From Chaetorhynchus papuensis (lineage: Eukaryota > Chordata > Aves > Passeriformes > Rhipiduridae), in contig VWYX01000882.1 of assembly GCA_013396525.1 (NCBI GenBank), positions 39,941 through 103,940 on the forward strand: a stretch of DNA of 64,000 bases, read 5' to 3'. Positions 48,588 to 61,480 of this stretch are shown in pieces. A program made the translations under genes and the position numbers. The notes beneath the pieces were generated by a model. It was given only the letters and a program-made list of their open reading frames with translations, was not told where the DNA came from and did not search any database. Each line of letters opens with the position of its first letter. Position 1 is the stretch's first letter.

Positions 48588-49692
48588 TATAAATATAAAT
48601 TAACCAGTGTTTAACTTTATGTGCTCCCGAGTCACTGAAGTGCCTGTGAAAGTGTCCATTGCTGGAGAACACGTGTGAGCTGCTTTGAGTGCCCTAAGCA
48701 GTGACTTCCTGGGCTGACGTGCTGCTTTTGTGCTGCATGTTTGATTTATAAATCAGTGGGGATTTCCTTCAGTTCCCTACCTGCTTGCAAAGGCCTCTGG
48801 GGGACGGGCAGGGAAGGAATAAAAACAAGATTCTGAGAGCTGAGTAACTGGTACTGAGAGATGTAAAAAGTTTAGTAATAGAAGAAAGCCATTTCCCAAG
48901 AGGGTCCTCTGCATGTTGAAGGAGACAGAAGAAGAATTGGTAAATAATAGCAAATCAGTGTGAATGGCAGGGAGGAATCAGTGGCTCTTACAGCTCTGTG
49001 ACCTGATGCTGTACAAGCCAGTTCCTGTTCCAGCAGTGGGCACTGGTGTAATCCCCTGCACCACACTGTGCCTCTCACACTTGGTGATCAGCAACATCTG
49101 CGCTGGCTTTTGTGGTTTATTCCCATCAAGGTAAAAGTCTCCCAGTGTGAGGATGCCTCCTGAATTAGATGGCAGTGTCACCAGCACAGAAAGTCACCCG
49201 TTAGAGAGCAGCGTGCTCATCACGTGCCCAGGTGCGTGTGGTTTCTTAGGTAACAGTGGGCAAGGAAATGGTTCCCTCTGGTTTAGATAACATTTCTGCA
49301 AGTTTATTTGCACAGTTTGAAGCAGAGGGGAAGTAAGTGCTTGTCTTGCTAAAACTGGGGAAGCTGAAGGATTTGTGATGTGCCATTTCCTACACATGAA
49401 AACTATTTTGGTGAAAAAGCTGCTGGGCAGCAGCGTGGGCCCTCCAAAGCCAGGCTGTGAGAGGAAGAATGGAGCAGCCAGTGCTTGCCCCAAGTAAGGA
49501 AATGAACAGGGATTCCTGAATCCCCTTTATCCCTACTGCCTTACACTCTCTGACTGTCTGTGTGCTCCTTGTCTGTCTGCAGTGCCTGCAGAAGCTTGGT
49601 GTTCTACCTGCCGAAGTTGTACCCCAGAGCAGAGAACATGAAAAAGACATTTCCTGTTACACCAAATTTATTCTATTGTATTCTCAGCTTTA
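48588..49692. other. Unique non-coding DNA
   Basis: No exon or repeat family was recognised; several chance frames of 60-100 codons are present. Confidence 0.6.
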
Positions 49693-49717
49693 GGGGGTTT
49701 TTACTAGATAATTTCTT

Positions 49718-49748
<31 letters not shown>

Positions 49749-49791
49749 GGTTTTGTTGGGTTTTTTTGGAGGGTGGTTAGTGGGTTTTGGG
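49693..49791 (+). repeat. T28 tract flanked by G/T-rich sequence
   Basis: GGGGG lies at 49693-49697, then T28 at 49716-49743, then G-runs at 49746-49750, 49758-49760, 49771-49773, 49782-49784 and 49789-49791 separated by T-rich loops. The plus strand is strongly G/T-skewed and resembles quadruplex-forming or telomere-like low-complexity DNA, without being a true TTAGGG array. Confidence 0.85.
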
Positions 49792-52700
49792 TTTTATGAG
49801 TTTTGTCAGAATATGAGAAACCTGTTCCTGGATTGTTAAGCAAATATTATATCTAATGCTTTCCAGAAGTATTTGAACTTTGACAGATGTATTCACTGCC
49901 CTTTTTAAAGATGCTCAGCGAGCTTTTGTAGAACATAAAGGAGAGGGAAATTTTCATGTATGCCCTTATCTTGCTCTTATTGAACTCCATGTCATGGGAG
50001 TAGCCCTTAACCATAAAAGAATTATCTCCAAACAGAGCTTTGGAGATCACTGATTTAATGTTGCTTTATTCTTATTGCAAAATATCTGAAAATATTGAAA
50101 ATATCTGTTCAAAGACCTGTATATTAATGCACACTGAATTCAATATAATTAACACTGTTGCAAAAAAATCTTAGCTTTCTTCTTTAGTGCTCCTAAAAAT
50201 TATGGTTGTAATCCCTGTTCTGGTTTTCAACCATGAATAAACAAATATCAATATTTATTTGATTACTGCCTGTGGCCATGAAACAGGTTTTGAAAGGAAT
50301 ATTGCTAACTCAGACAGCAGATCCACAGTCTCCCTTTTGAGACTCAGTGCATATTCTGTTATCTTCAACCAGTGCCTGGTGAATTGTTCTAGGGATACTT
50401 TCCAAATGGGTCACTATTTGCCTTCTTTTTAGAGGAGCTTTAAACTGCAGCTTCAGATGGCTTTTTGGCCCTTTTCTTTTGTATTTTGGAGCTCTTAGGA
50501 TGAATTTTCTCCTGCCAGTTAGGAAGATCTGTAAAACTATCCCGAGTTATTAAGAGCTGAATCAATAAAATATAGTGTAAGTTTGATTTCCATCTAGTGA
50601 CAGTGAAGGCATTAAACAAAGCTATTTCTCCATATCACATCCTGTGAACTTCCAACTTCCCTCTTCAGGCCAAGATGTAGAAATATTGTTGTTGAACAGA
50701 AGCAGCTATAAATATACACAATATTCTGCATTGTACAGAAAAGGGGAGCTGGGGTGGGAGGGAAGAAATTCTCTCTTCGCCTTTATCTCAAGTAGCTCAT
50801 ACCAATGTAAAGGAAAGTCTTGCATCAAAATCAAATTAATACTGCTGGCAACCAAGAGTGAAGTGCTAATACACAGGAAAGCACACAGATGTCAGAATTG
50901 AACTTTCCTGCTCTCAGTTCTGCATCTCAGAAATAGTTTGTAAGTAATGGATTGTGTTGGTGGGAGAGGAGAATTTGCGTGCCTCGTGCTGTAAAGATTA
51001 GTGCAGAGATTTTACAGCTGAAATGGGATTCTTTGAGTCCTAAGTGCAGAGGGAACAGTGACTGATAGGATGTGGAATACACCTTTGAGAATAGAAGATG
51101 ATGAACAAATACAGAAGTCAAAAATGTTGCATGGAAGGTTCCAGGTAAGAAAGAGAGAGAAAAAGGAGTGGAAGTAAAAATGGAGATGATAGTCTTGGCC
51201 AAATTGAGTGAAAACATTAATTGGAGTTTTTAGTGTACAGCAGATAGGAGTGAACTGGCTGAGGCTCACAGAAATGTGGCACTGTTAGAATGAGAGACAT
51301 GCCAGTCTCTTGGATGCTACTCACAGTTCTGGTGAGGTTTTTCATAAGTTTTTAGAAGCTTTCAGTATTGAGATAATTTTAAAAAGTATTTCAGCTTGTG
51401 CGTAATGTTTTTGGATATGGTATTTCCAAAGAAAGTTTGAGAACATGATCCAGCTACAATCTTCAGGTTCTAAAAAAAACAGAGGGCAAAGAATTCTTTC
51501 AAACTTTTCTCACTGAAGCTGAGAGAAGCAAACTTAGGCTTTTTTGGGGGGGTGTAATATTGCAAATGACAAAATGATGCTGAAGAATGAGAGGGGAATA
51601 TCAGAGAGGCTTAAGGTGCAGAGTGCTCTTCTACGTGTCCAGTTAAGGAATCACTAGAGGTAAATGTGATTCTTTGACTTCAGAAGGGAAAAAAATGCTC
51701 CCTTTCTGCTCTTCAGTTTCCAGAGCTTTTTCAATGTGACTATTCCTTGGAATATGCTACTTTGGTGAGAAGGGAAGCATTTGTTTGGTTTTTATGTGCC
51801 TGTTAAGGGATTAAATTCTTTGCTTTCCCTGTCTGCTCCTGTCGTGCTCTGTCTTGCACTGTCTGTGTCAGGTGGCAGAGGCTGTTGCTGCTGAGACACG
51901 CAGACTTTTATGGAATCTTGGAGGATGTTGTTTGCCTGAGATGCTTTCAAACGTGCCAGACTGGGGATCTCAAATGGCCAGAACCTAAGAGCAAAAAAAG
52001 AGCAGATTACACAGCAGACCCCAGCTCACACAGGTCTGCAGGAGAATGTGCAGTGGCAGGACCCAGGGCGCCAGTGCCAGCATCACTCTGAGCTGGGGTC
52101 ACTTCCCAGCACGCTGTGAATCCCAGCTCCTGCTCAGTTTTAGCTCATGTTCAGCTCTCCACCTCGGGAGGACAGAAAAAAAGAGAGCAGCTCGTTCTCT
52201 ACAGCGAGAGGATAAATCAGTGGTGCTGCAGAACAAGCAGCTACAGCCTGCTCAACATCAACAGCCACAGCCAGTACATGTCAAACAGAAATTTAGGCCA
52301 AAGAAATGTGCTGCCTGCTGTAAGGAACCCCAGCCAGGGGTGCCCTGTCCAGCCCTGAGTCTCAGCTGGACGTGGGGCACTGCTGGAGTGGCTCAGACGA
52401 GGGGATCGAGAGGTGCTGCTGCAGGATGAACATCCCTGCACAGGGCTTTTGAAGGTCTGGCTCAGCCCTGCCCCTGGTGAGAACAGCACTGAAGGCTGCC
52501 CTGAGCTGCTTTGTGCTGCCTGGTAACCCTGTGTGCTGTGGCAGGGGCTGGGATTGCAGTTCACAGCCGTGGCAATGTTCTCACTGCCTGCTCCCCACCC
52601 TGGCAGGAGCACACACCTGAGCTGCTCTGCATTGGTGCTGTTACAGCCACCCAGAACCTGTGACCACTGCACCAAAACACCCCCTTGGAAAATGTTCATT

Positions 52701-55446
52701 TAATTAGGATGGAAAGGTGCTAAATAGCTACACTTGCTGGTTTGTCTATGCAGAAATGAAAGCTGAAAATATTGTGTTGAGTTCTGAGAGCTGGTGCTTT
52801 ATGAGCTCTTTTATTGGTTAAAACTGAATGCATGAAAAATGTTTTCTCCTCACACCTTTCATTAATCCGGCTCTGTATTTCTGCAGACAACACTGAACAT
52901 CAGAGAAGCAAGATGCCTGCTAAGATCACATTATAAATTCTCATCGTATTTCTTCTTTGCTTTTTATTGCTTCCGTACTTGGCTTGATATTTTCATATGA
53001 ATAAAGTACAGCACCAACATCAAGTTGTTCTCACACAGGTTTACAAAGTAAAAAAAAAAGAAAAGTCATTTGATAAACATGCTGGAAAGGTGAAAGAAAA
53101 TATTGGAAGCCAAGTTACAAATGGAATGGATTTTGCATTTTTTCCTCTCCTGTCTTGTTCTTATTCAGAAACAGATGCATTGGTCAGTTTTGTTAATAGC
53201 CCCAATAGCTGCTGATGCAGTGCAGGATTTCCTGATGTATGAGATCAATTTTCTTCCTGTGCTAAGGTAAAATGAAGAAAATATCCGTGTACATACTAAT
53301 TTTCTTTAAGTGGTAGTGTGATTTTTTTTGTTCTTGCTAGACCTGATTCTGACTCAGATCACAAGACCAAGTCATTAACTGTTCTGTCCTTGAGAGAAAA
53401 TCGTACACAGGGAATAAATATTAAAGAGCACGTAGTTACTCCCATTTAAGTGTAGTTAGACTGCATTAGCTTAATTTGAAAAGGCTGTCTCAGGGAGAAT
53501 CTGCTATGAATTTGTGCATTTTTCCCATCTCCCTGGTGTTTCATCCTTGTCTTCCCTTCAGTTCCCTCAGCCAGTTCTGTTGCAAATATCCACGTGTGGT
53601 AGAGAAACCAAGGTTACGTTATGGACCAATATCCAATGCTCATCTGTATCCTGTGGGCCTTCAGAACAGAAATATAAAGATTTTGAATCAGTATATTTGC
53701 ATATAAGAGTTTAGTGCAGCTCTGATGAGGATTTTTAGAAGAGTCTAGGGGATAAAAATATGAATAACCCAAAGCACTAATTGAAATGTTATTTGTTTGG
53801 AATCTACGGTTCAGGTTCTCCTCATACTTGGGATGAGAAAGGTTTTATTTTTGCTTAGGTGCTTGTAATTGTGTGGGGTTCCTTTGTTCAGGTTTTTGTG
53901 TGTGGAAGCAACACGAGTAAGTTTTTGGAGAAGATGTAAGAGGTTCAGCATTACCTGTCAGTTTGTGCCTGAAATGAATGTGGGCTACAGCATTTTCTTT
54001 GTGCTTGGACCTTTCAAGGGTTCAGAGTTGGAAACTGGTTCAATTGCTAATTGATGATGCATAAAATTGTACTATAAAACACCATATGAATTTCCTTGCA
54101 AACATTCAATTAGGATAAAGTGTTTTTCAGAGCTTTGCTGTGTAATGAATCTTATGCTGGGTCTTCTTAAATCTTAACAGATCTGAGTATGTGTTACCTC
54201 AGTTGAGTAATGTTTTCTAGAAAGTCACAGTTTCTTTTGTTGTGGGGTAGATTCAGGAGGTGCTGAGGGAGTGTGGGTACCTACCTACGCCCTGTGTGAG
54301 AGGAGAAAATACAAATTATGTCCTGTGTGACCCTGAGGTGTCCCCACAGCTCCAGGTGTTCTCAGCCAGGTACAGTCTGTGCACTGCTGGCTTATTGCAG
54401 GGCTAGGTGGACCAGACATCAGCTCCACATTCAGACCTCCCTGATGCTCAAAAACGCTGAGTTTTGTAGTAGTTGTGCTCATCTCTGATCTCTACAGACT
54501 CCATAATATGTCCATAACACTCCACAGTGTTTTCTGTTAGCACTGACAGGAAGCAAACCTGGGAGGAACTCATTCCATTCCAACACACTGAAAGAGAATA
54601 AACAAACCTCAAAAGAAGTTGTTTTGGTGTAAAGTATAAAAAGAGAAGCCTCTGAGTGAGTTGGTTTGGAAGCTTTGCATTTGATTTTTTTACTCTTAAT
54701 TTAATGTTGCAGAATGCTGAGAGAGCTCTAAACAATTTTGGTTTAAATTTTCCAGTTTCTGTTGTCCTCAGCGAGCAGTGGTTTAACCAGCGGGGAAAGT
54801 TTGCCAGAAATAGAAACATAGATGGTCTGATTTAAACTGAGTGGGGGACAATTGTTTGTTTGCAGAAATATGTTGAAAATCTTCAAAAAACTTGCTCAGT
54901 CTCGGAAAAAAAGCATTCGTTTAAAAGCTCTGTTTGAAATGTTCCTGGCCATAGCATTTTTGTTTTTCCTACCAGCACCTGGAGCGTCTCTGAAACCAAA
55001 TCCATTCTGAGCTATCACATGGATAACCATGGAGGTTGTGATCCCGTTCAGGTTTTATGGATAATTATTGTTGCTAAAGCCCTTGCATGGCTTCTGCAAT
55101 GGAGTGCAATGTACATGGTTTGAAAAACGAGAAAAGCCCCTGCTGTGAAGCCCTGCAGAACTGCTTGAATGGGGAGCAAAAGACGAGTTTCTTTTTGAGC
55201 ACAGGTTTTATTGACTCTTCAGGGCGATAGAAGTAGAAAAAGAAAATACCACTGGAGAGCTCCTGAATATCTTCCTGTAAAAAACTGAAGGATTCTGTAA
55301 TGAAAGGTGACTTTTCTCAAATTTGGCCATTTCAGTGTTGCTCTGACATTAAACATCTGCAAATTGTGCTGAGTGGCAAGCACGGTTAACAACATATTTA
55401 ATCAGAATCCAAAATTCTCCTGGTACAGTTGGAATATAAATGTCTA
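49792..55446. other. Unique non-coding DNA, 5.6 kb
   Basis: AT-rich to about 52.0 kb, then a GC-rich patch at 52030-52660 with overlapping frames on both strands (longest 152 codons, 52241-52699 minus), none recognisable. AT-rich again afterwards. No known repeat family was seen. Confidence 0.6.
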
Positions 55447-55458
55447 CCCCCCCCCCCC
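55447..55458. repeat. C12 homopolymer
   Basis: Twelve consecutive C followed by A7, a short homopolymer pair that may vary in length. Confidence 0.95.
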
Positions 55459-58400
55459 AAAAAAAGTGATTTAATTGCCTCTTCTTATTCAATACATAAC
55501 TTGCAAATCAGTATAGAAAGAGAGATGGAATATTAATTTTCCTGCTTGATCTTTTCTACTTTATTGGAATATCTTGTTTAACTTCCAGAAATAGCGAGTG
55601 TCTGCAAGAATAAAATACTCCTTCTGTTAACATAGGGCTCATGACAACCTGCTAACCCTGGAAATTTCAGATATGTTATCTAACAGTTGTAAATGGTGAC
55701 AGAAGAATATTCCTATTCTGCTTTTTGTCATATGCCAAACACCTCTGAAAGAAAGGGGTATTTCAGTCTTTAGAGCTAAAAACCTCCCATTGAAATTTCT
55801 GTTGGAACTTCTGTCAAAGGTTCTAGAATTTATTTTTTTCATCTCTGTGTAGGCTTTTTGATCTAATTTTTGGCATGGATTTATTTATTGATTGATTGAT
55901 TGATTTGGGAGTGTGGGTGTGATTTGTTTGTTTTTTCCCCAGGGTGAATTAATTCCAGAGTTGTTGCCTGAACGCCTGCTCTGGCTCAGTTATAACAGTT
56001 CAGTTCACCATTTCCTGAGCATCTCCCGTTTGTGGCCACTGAGTGGATCCACTCCTTGTCCTACTGACCCCTGCTCCTTCCCCAGCTGTGTCTTTCCTGA
56101 ACCATCCTTGTCTTTTCAATAAGAACTTACTGGTTCTTGATCACCTGTTTATGCTTTACTCCTATTTTTTCATCATTGTTACTCTTTCAGTCCTTCCCCT
56201 GTCTGTGTTGCCTCAGGAAATCTATTGGATGGATTTTTTTTTTTTCTGTGCATTTATTTAATAACATTAGATTCTTATGTTCTAACTGCTCTGAGTCTCC
56301 TCAGCCTTTATAATTCTGCATTATAATTTTATTAGTATCATGCTTATTAACTTAATTTTTGGCTTTGTTTTCCCCTCCCTTTTTGTTTCCTACCTTTCCT
56401 CCCCAACCTTTACGACTGCACAGGTTTTGGTCGTTTTCAGAATTTTTCATTTCTGAAGTGACTGTTCTTGTCCTGCCTACTTCTGCCTCTTTTTGATGTC
56501 ATAATATTGCCAGGCCATTGTCGGTGATGCCTCACAGTTTACATTTCAACAGTGTTTTTTTCAATACTTTGCACGTGGATCAGTTCATGAGTATTCACAA
56601 CTCATCACCAGCGAGACACACGTGCACACACCTCCAGAGCCCAGGAAAATATGTCAGCTGAAACATTAGCAATCTGTTTAATCAGCACTGCAGCCAGGGC
56701 TCGTCTGAGGAGCAGAAATTGAAGGTCTCCAAGTGAGCAGTAAATTCTGCAGCGCAGAATGCTCCTAAAGAATGCAAAATGTAGCAAATTAAGGGCACCA
56801 AACCAAATTTACGGTCGGCGTTAACAAATGGGCTGGGTGAAAACTGCTTGGAAATTCAATGTCCATAAAAAAGGGGCTCGAAATGCTCCATCTGAGCACG
56901 AGGCAGGCCATGAGCACTGTCTGGGCAGCAGTTGGTGGTGTTCATGTGCTCTGTGTCCATTCTGTGCAGTGAATTGGCTACTCATGAGTAAAGTGAGCGT
57001 GCTAAAAGAGGGGGGATAGTCCTGAATGTTAAATTTACTTTGCTTTTGCTACAAGTGATCTGGAAACAGTCGAGGTGCATTGAGACTCTCCCCAGACTGG
57101 GGTATTGCCATCCTATGGGTGTCATGGGCAATCAGTGTAAGCACTGGGACACAAATAGTTCCTGGTAATCCAATTCTCATGTGGGCACACATTTCCATGA
57201 ACCAAAGGGCTTCCCCTTTTTTCCAAAGGGAAGAGGAAAAACAAAACCGAGAGCTCATTCTATGAACCATTTGCTAATTAAAGATCCAACTCAGGCTGCT
57301 CCACTGTCTACTTCATCGCTGTGACCCAATTTGTTCCTGAAAGAAAGACAAACATCTTCCTTCAGGGTGGTGGTTTTTTTAGTGACAAAGGATCTCAGAA
57401 TTATATGTGTTCTTCAAAAAATTGAGACAACCAACAGCTCTGGAATATTATTGTCTGGTTTTTGTGTACCCATATATTGTCTCTAGGAATTCTGTTGGCA
57501 CAGAGATCGATGCAGATTCCTGAACAGATTTAGTAAATAAAAAAACACCCGCAGTGTATGCTGCAGTTTTGGGGGAATAGTTCAGCAAACAGGTCTTGGA
57601 AGTTGAAGTGTCACAATTTGGCTTGTTCCCAGCGCCAGGAGCACTTGCATTACAAGTTAATCTAGAGGCTTAGCTGCTGAAATAACATCATCATGCTGGG
57701 CTTGGGAGTTTTCTTCTTATTAGATGCTACTGATTTTTCAGAAGGCAAACACACGGAACAGCCTGTCCTGTGGATTTATTGTCCTCTGTCATGTGTGGTC
57801 TCCAAAACAGGGCTTTCTGATGCTTCTTTGCGAGAGCCCTTTCATTTCTGCTCCTGCTGAGTCAGCAGCAGCTCAGCTTCTTCTCCAGGGTGAGAGAACA
57901 CAACTGAATTTTTTATTGGCTACAGGTGTTTATGCTTATTTTACCCTAAAGCATACGAAGCCCTGCTAGCAATTCAAGGCAATGAACAGTTTTCAATGCA
58001 AACACTAATGCAAACATTTGTATTCAGTAATTAGAGCTCCTTCCCATTCTCCCATAATAAAGTAAAACGTTCCTGACAGCTGCCATTAGTACTTCCTAAC
58101 TTTTCAAACCTGAACGGTGTCACTGTTCATTGTTTCAGAAATGCTACTCTGATAAATTTGGTTTGATTTCAGACTAAGAATTCAATTTTATTCCTGTGAA
58201 CTGGTGTTGTTTTGGCTGCAAATGCGTGCTCCTGTGGTCTACACAGCTCTGGGAAATCTCTCAAAGTTTCTTTCATTACTGCTCTTGGTTGAATAACAGG
58301 GTCCTCTCTGCATTTTGCCTGGAAAGTTTTGTCTTTTTTTTCTTGAAACAAATGGCAAATCTCACAATCATCAGCATCTACAAAAATCTTTATGTGAATT

Positions 58401-59158
58401 TTTTACTGTGTTCGTGTAGTATGAAAGAATCAAAGTAAATGTAAATATGAGCAGCAGAAAGAAATTTACCACAGAAAAAGAGACATTAGTTACTACAGAA
58501 AATTATTTTAAGTACCCTTTCTGAGCACTAAACCTGAATGGTTCTTTTTCTTAAGTATCTGGGGAATAAGTTCTTTGGTCTGATTTAAGGCAGTTTATTC
58601 TTCAGTGGCTGATATAAAGGGCAGTGAATTCGGGTTTTCTGTCCTTTCCAATTAAATCTTTGGTGCAATTTTAATAATCATTTAATGTAAAACAAGAGAA
58701 TATCTATCCATGCTGAAGGTAAACCTGCACATAAAGCTGCCTTGTGCCCTAATTATACATTCTCTGTTCCGTGCTGTGCTCTGTGGTTCCAAATTTTACA
58801 TTTTTTTCCTTGAGACGCTCAGCACAAGCTTGAAATGAGCACAGCACATCCTTGCCCTTTCCTTGGTCATGAGACTTTGATCATGTTCCTGTAATGGGTT
58901 CCGGGTTCCCAACCCAATATTTTGTGGCTCCTGGTCATTAACCAGTGTGATTTGGGAGGATTGTTAGCAGGGACAGCACTGGGGGCTCAGGGTGGGATGT
59001 GTGCAGTGCAGAGTGGGGCAGTGGCACTGGGGGAACAGTGATTTAGGTGGTGCTGGACTCCTTCAGGTTTAAACACTCTGAGTACACTGAGCAGGCACGA
59101 GCCATCCTGGTAGGCTGCTCAGCTGGGTCTGATATCTTCTTTCACAGAAGTGTGGTTT
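55459..59158. other. Unique DNA with a short (GATT)n
   Basis: A tetranucleotide run of GATT lies at about 55888-55905. The sequence at 56580-56830 keeps several CpG in otherwise AT-rich DNA but shows no exon. No repeat family was recognised. Confidence 0.6.
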
Positions 59159-59527
59159 TGTGGATGCTGAAAAGGCTTCAGCAGTGAATTTCTGCAGCTC
59201 TCCAGCATTTTGTGAGAACTCTGTCTTTCCCATGCAAGCTAACCAAAACAAAGTGACCAGTTTTGTAAATATTCGCACCTGCAGATTGTTTTTCCCAGAT
59301 TGTTATGGCTTCAACCAGAAAAACATTTGGGAAAGGATGTGCCAGAGTTGGGCCAATCCCCTCGAGGGGTGGATGGCCAGAGAACCAATTACCTTATGCC
59401 ATTTAACACATTTTTTGTGAACTAACATATAAAAACCTCGGGAAAAACCATTAAGTCGCCTGCTGCCATTTCTACCTGACCCTGGACTTGGTGTGGTTTT
59501 TCTACTCGTCCGCATTGCAACAGCGAC
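59159..59527 (+). mobile_element. Solo LTR, copy 3, with perfect flanking direct repeat
   Basis: A 369-bp plus-strand sibling of copy 2. The flanks GTGGTTT at 59152-59158 and 59528-59534 are identical, consistent with a 6-bp target duplication plus one terminal base. It keeps the palindrome CCCCTCGAGGGG (59358-59369) after GGCCAAT, and the TATA box CATATAAAAA (59426-59435). The ATTAAA of the siblings has become ATTAAG here. No internal viral sequence is present. The antisense frames crossing it (59069-59278 and 59303-59515) are by-products. Confidence 0.92.
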
Positions 59528-60344
59528 GTGGTTTTATTAATAAAACAACAATTTCAATTTTTGTAAAAAAGTATTATCTCTTAATAACCCTCAGAGAAGA
59601 GGATTTGGAGAATCCTGGAGTTGGGTGGTTTATTCTGTTTCTTTGTAGTGGGTCCATTTGCTAGATCTTGATCTGCTTGCTTACATCTTTTAATATTCAT
59701 TTCAGTTGGTGACCCAGACTGTTAAGATGTGAAAATACTGAAGCATGCATAACTTAGAAGCAACTTACATTGATGATTAAGTGAATTTGGAAATGGAAAG
59801 AGCTATAAGCTTAATGCAGACAGATAATAATACAACATGAAGAAAAGGAGAAAGGGTAAGAGAAGGAAGGACAGAGGTCATCTTGAGCAAAAAAAAAAAA
59901 AAAAAGATTGAATGTTTCCAAGTTCACTGGTGCAGAAGGAAAAACCAGATATTTCAATTTCAAGTGCAAGATGGTCTTTAATGAGTATAGAATATTTCAG
60001 AATCTGTCATTTAACTGATCTGAGGCAGACACTCTTGTGACTTTTTACAGTTACAGCACTATTGGAATTTACTAATTAAGGCTAGAGTGACTTTGGAAAG
60101 GTTTTCAGGGAAGTTCCCCGTGGTGAGGGGTCTGTGCCTGTAGCCATCAGTGGCAGCTCCACTGCTCAGAGCACTGGGGATGCTTCCAAAAGGAACCTGA
60201 ACAAACCCTCTGCCCATTCTCACTGGAGAGAAGGCTCTGGGGAGAGCTCAGTGCTGCCTTTCGTGTGTGAGGAGGCTCTTCAGAGAGATGGGGAAATGCT
60301 TTTACCAGGGCCAGTGGGGAGAGGGGAAGGGGCACGGAGGGTGG
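59528..60344. other. Unique DNA with A17
   Basis: A17 lies at 59889-59905. The rest is AT-rich until about 60.1 kb, then GC-rich towards the CR1. No exon was recognised. Confidence 0.6.
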
Positions 60345-60576
60345 GCCTGGATTGGACAGGAGGGTGGAATTTCTTAGAATGAGGGTGGGCAGGCCCTGGC
60401 ACAGGATGCCCAGAGAAGCTGTGGGTGCCCCTGGATCCCTGGCAGTGCCCAAGGCCAGGCTGGATGGGGTTTGGAGCAGCCTGGGACAGTGGAAGGTGTC
60501 CCTGCCATAGCAGGGTGTGAGGTGAGATGAGATGTGCCTTAGGGTCCCCTCCAACCCAACTCACCCCACGTTTCTA
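60345..60576 (+). mobile_element. CR1 LINE 3' fragment, sense orientation
   Basis: The plus strand reads GGATTGGACAGG, GAGGGTGGGCAGGCCCTGGC, ACAGGATGCCCAGAGAAGC, GCCCAAGGCCAGGCTGGATG, GGTGTCCCTGCCATAGCAGG and GGGTCCCCTCCAACCCAAC. This is the CR1 3' region in sense orientation, and it is close to the subfamily of the copy at 35858-36200. The antisense frames at 60147-60564 are by-products. Confidence 0.93.
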
Positions 60577-61382
60577 AGGAAAGTGCATTCCATGATGATT
60601 AAATGAGGCTGCCATTTCTGTTCCTTGCTGAGATGGGCTGGTTTTATTTTGGTAGCTCTGAGCCACACAGAGGGCTGTCTCCCACCACGGTGCTGAGGGC
60701 GTGGTTGCCTGAGTGTGCATCCACTCAGCCACTGCTGGGAAAAGCAGTGACTCAAATTCCAAAGGTTACCAAGGCCATCATAAACTGCAGTGAATGATAA
60801 GCAAAGAATGACAATTTAACTTGCTCAGCTTGAAATTTGATAAGAAAATGACTAGAAACAGTACAGGACTCCTCTGTTTAAAATATTAGCTTAGCAACAT
60901 TCCTAGGTGTAAAACCAAACAAAATTTAGTCATTCAAAGAGCATTTAACGGGTCTAATTGGAAAGCAGTATCAAAATGGATTTTTTCAAACTTGTGAGAC
61001 AGTGTTTATCACAAAGAGCAGAGGAGACAGTCAGCAGGGCATTGATTCTGTCCCACTTTAGCTGTGCTAGGATAATGACTAGTCGATGTTCTAATAAAAA
61101 AGTTTGAAAATAAAATGCAAGTGAATACGAAAGCTGTAAGCATTTAAAATTGCTAAAGCTAATGATGTAGCTGCAGTTTCTGTTACTGGAATAGCTCTTG
61201 CTGATTTATATTGGTTTCTACTCAGATGGTTGTCTGGTTACAAATGATGTTTTCATCCACACAGAATTAAGGGTTTCGAAATAACTTTTCAAATTAGCCT
61301 AATTAAATGTTTATTAATTTTTTTAATAACTACCACAACAGCTTGGGTTTTGCCTGAGGTTTTTGAACAAAAAGTGCCTCAC
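60577..61382. other. Unique non-coding DNA
   Basis: No exon or repeat family was recognised. Confidence 0.6.
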
Positions 61383-61480
61383 CCTTTTAAAAAGGTTAGG
61401 AAACTGAGGGAAGGAAAGGTTAAATAACTTGTTTAAAGTCATCGAGCCCAGATCTTTAATTTGCTGGCCCATGCTTTATT
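61383..61480 (-). mobile_element. MIR (mammalian-wide interspersed repeat) relic
   Basis: The plus strand reads CCTTTTAAAAAGGTTAGG, AAACTGAGGGAAGGAAAGG, TTAAATAACTTGTTTAAAG and TCATCGAGCCCAGATC, then CTGGCCCATGCT. This follows the reverse-complemented MIR core-SINE step by step (TTTACAGATGAGGAAACTGAGG, CAGAGAGGTTAAGTGACTTG, CCCAAGGTCACACAGC, GAACCCAGGTCT). MIR copies predate the split of mammals and birds, so those still legible in a bird are often under constraint. Confidence 0.75.

Noticed and set aside
52030..52700. GC-rich patch with a 152-codon minus-strand frame as a gene
   Set aside because: Frames are open on both strands because of composition, CpG are few, and nothing is recognisable.
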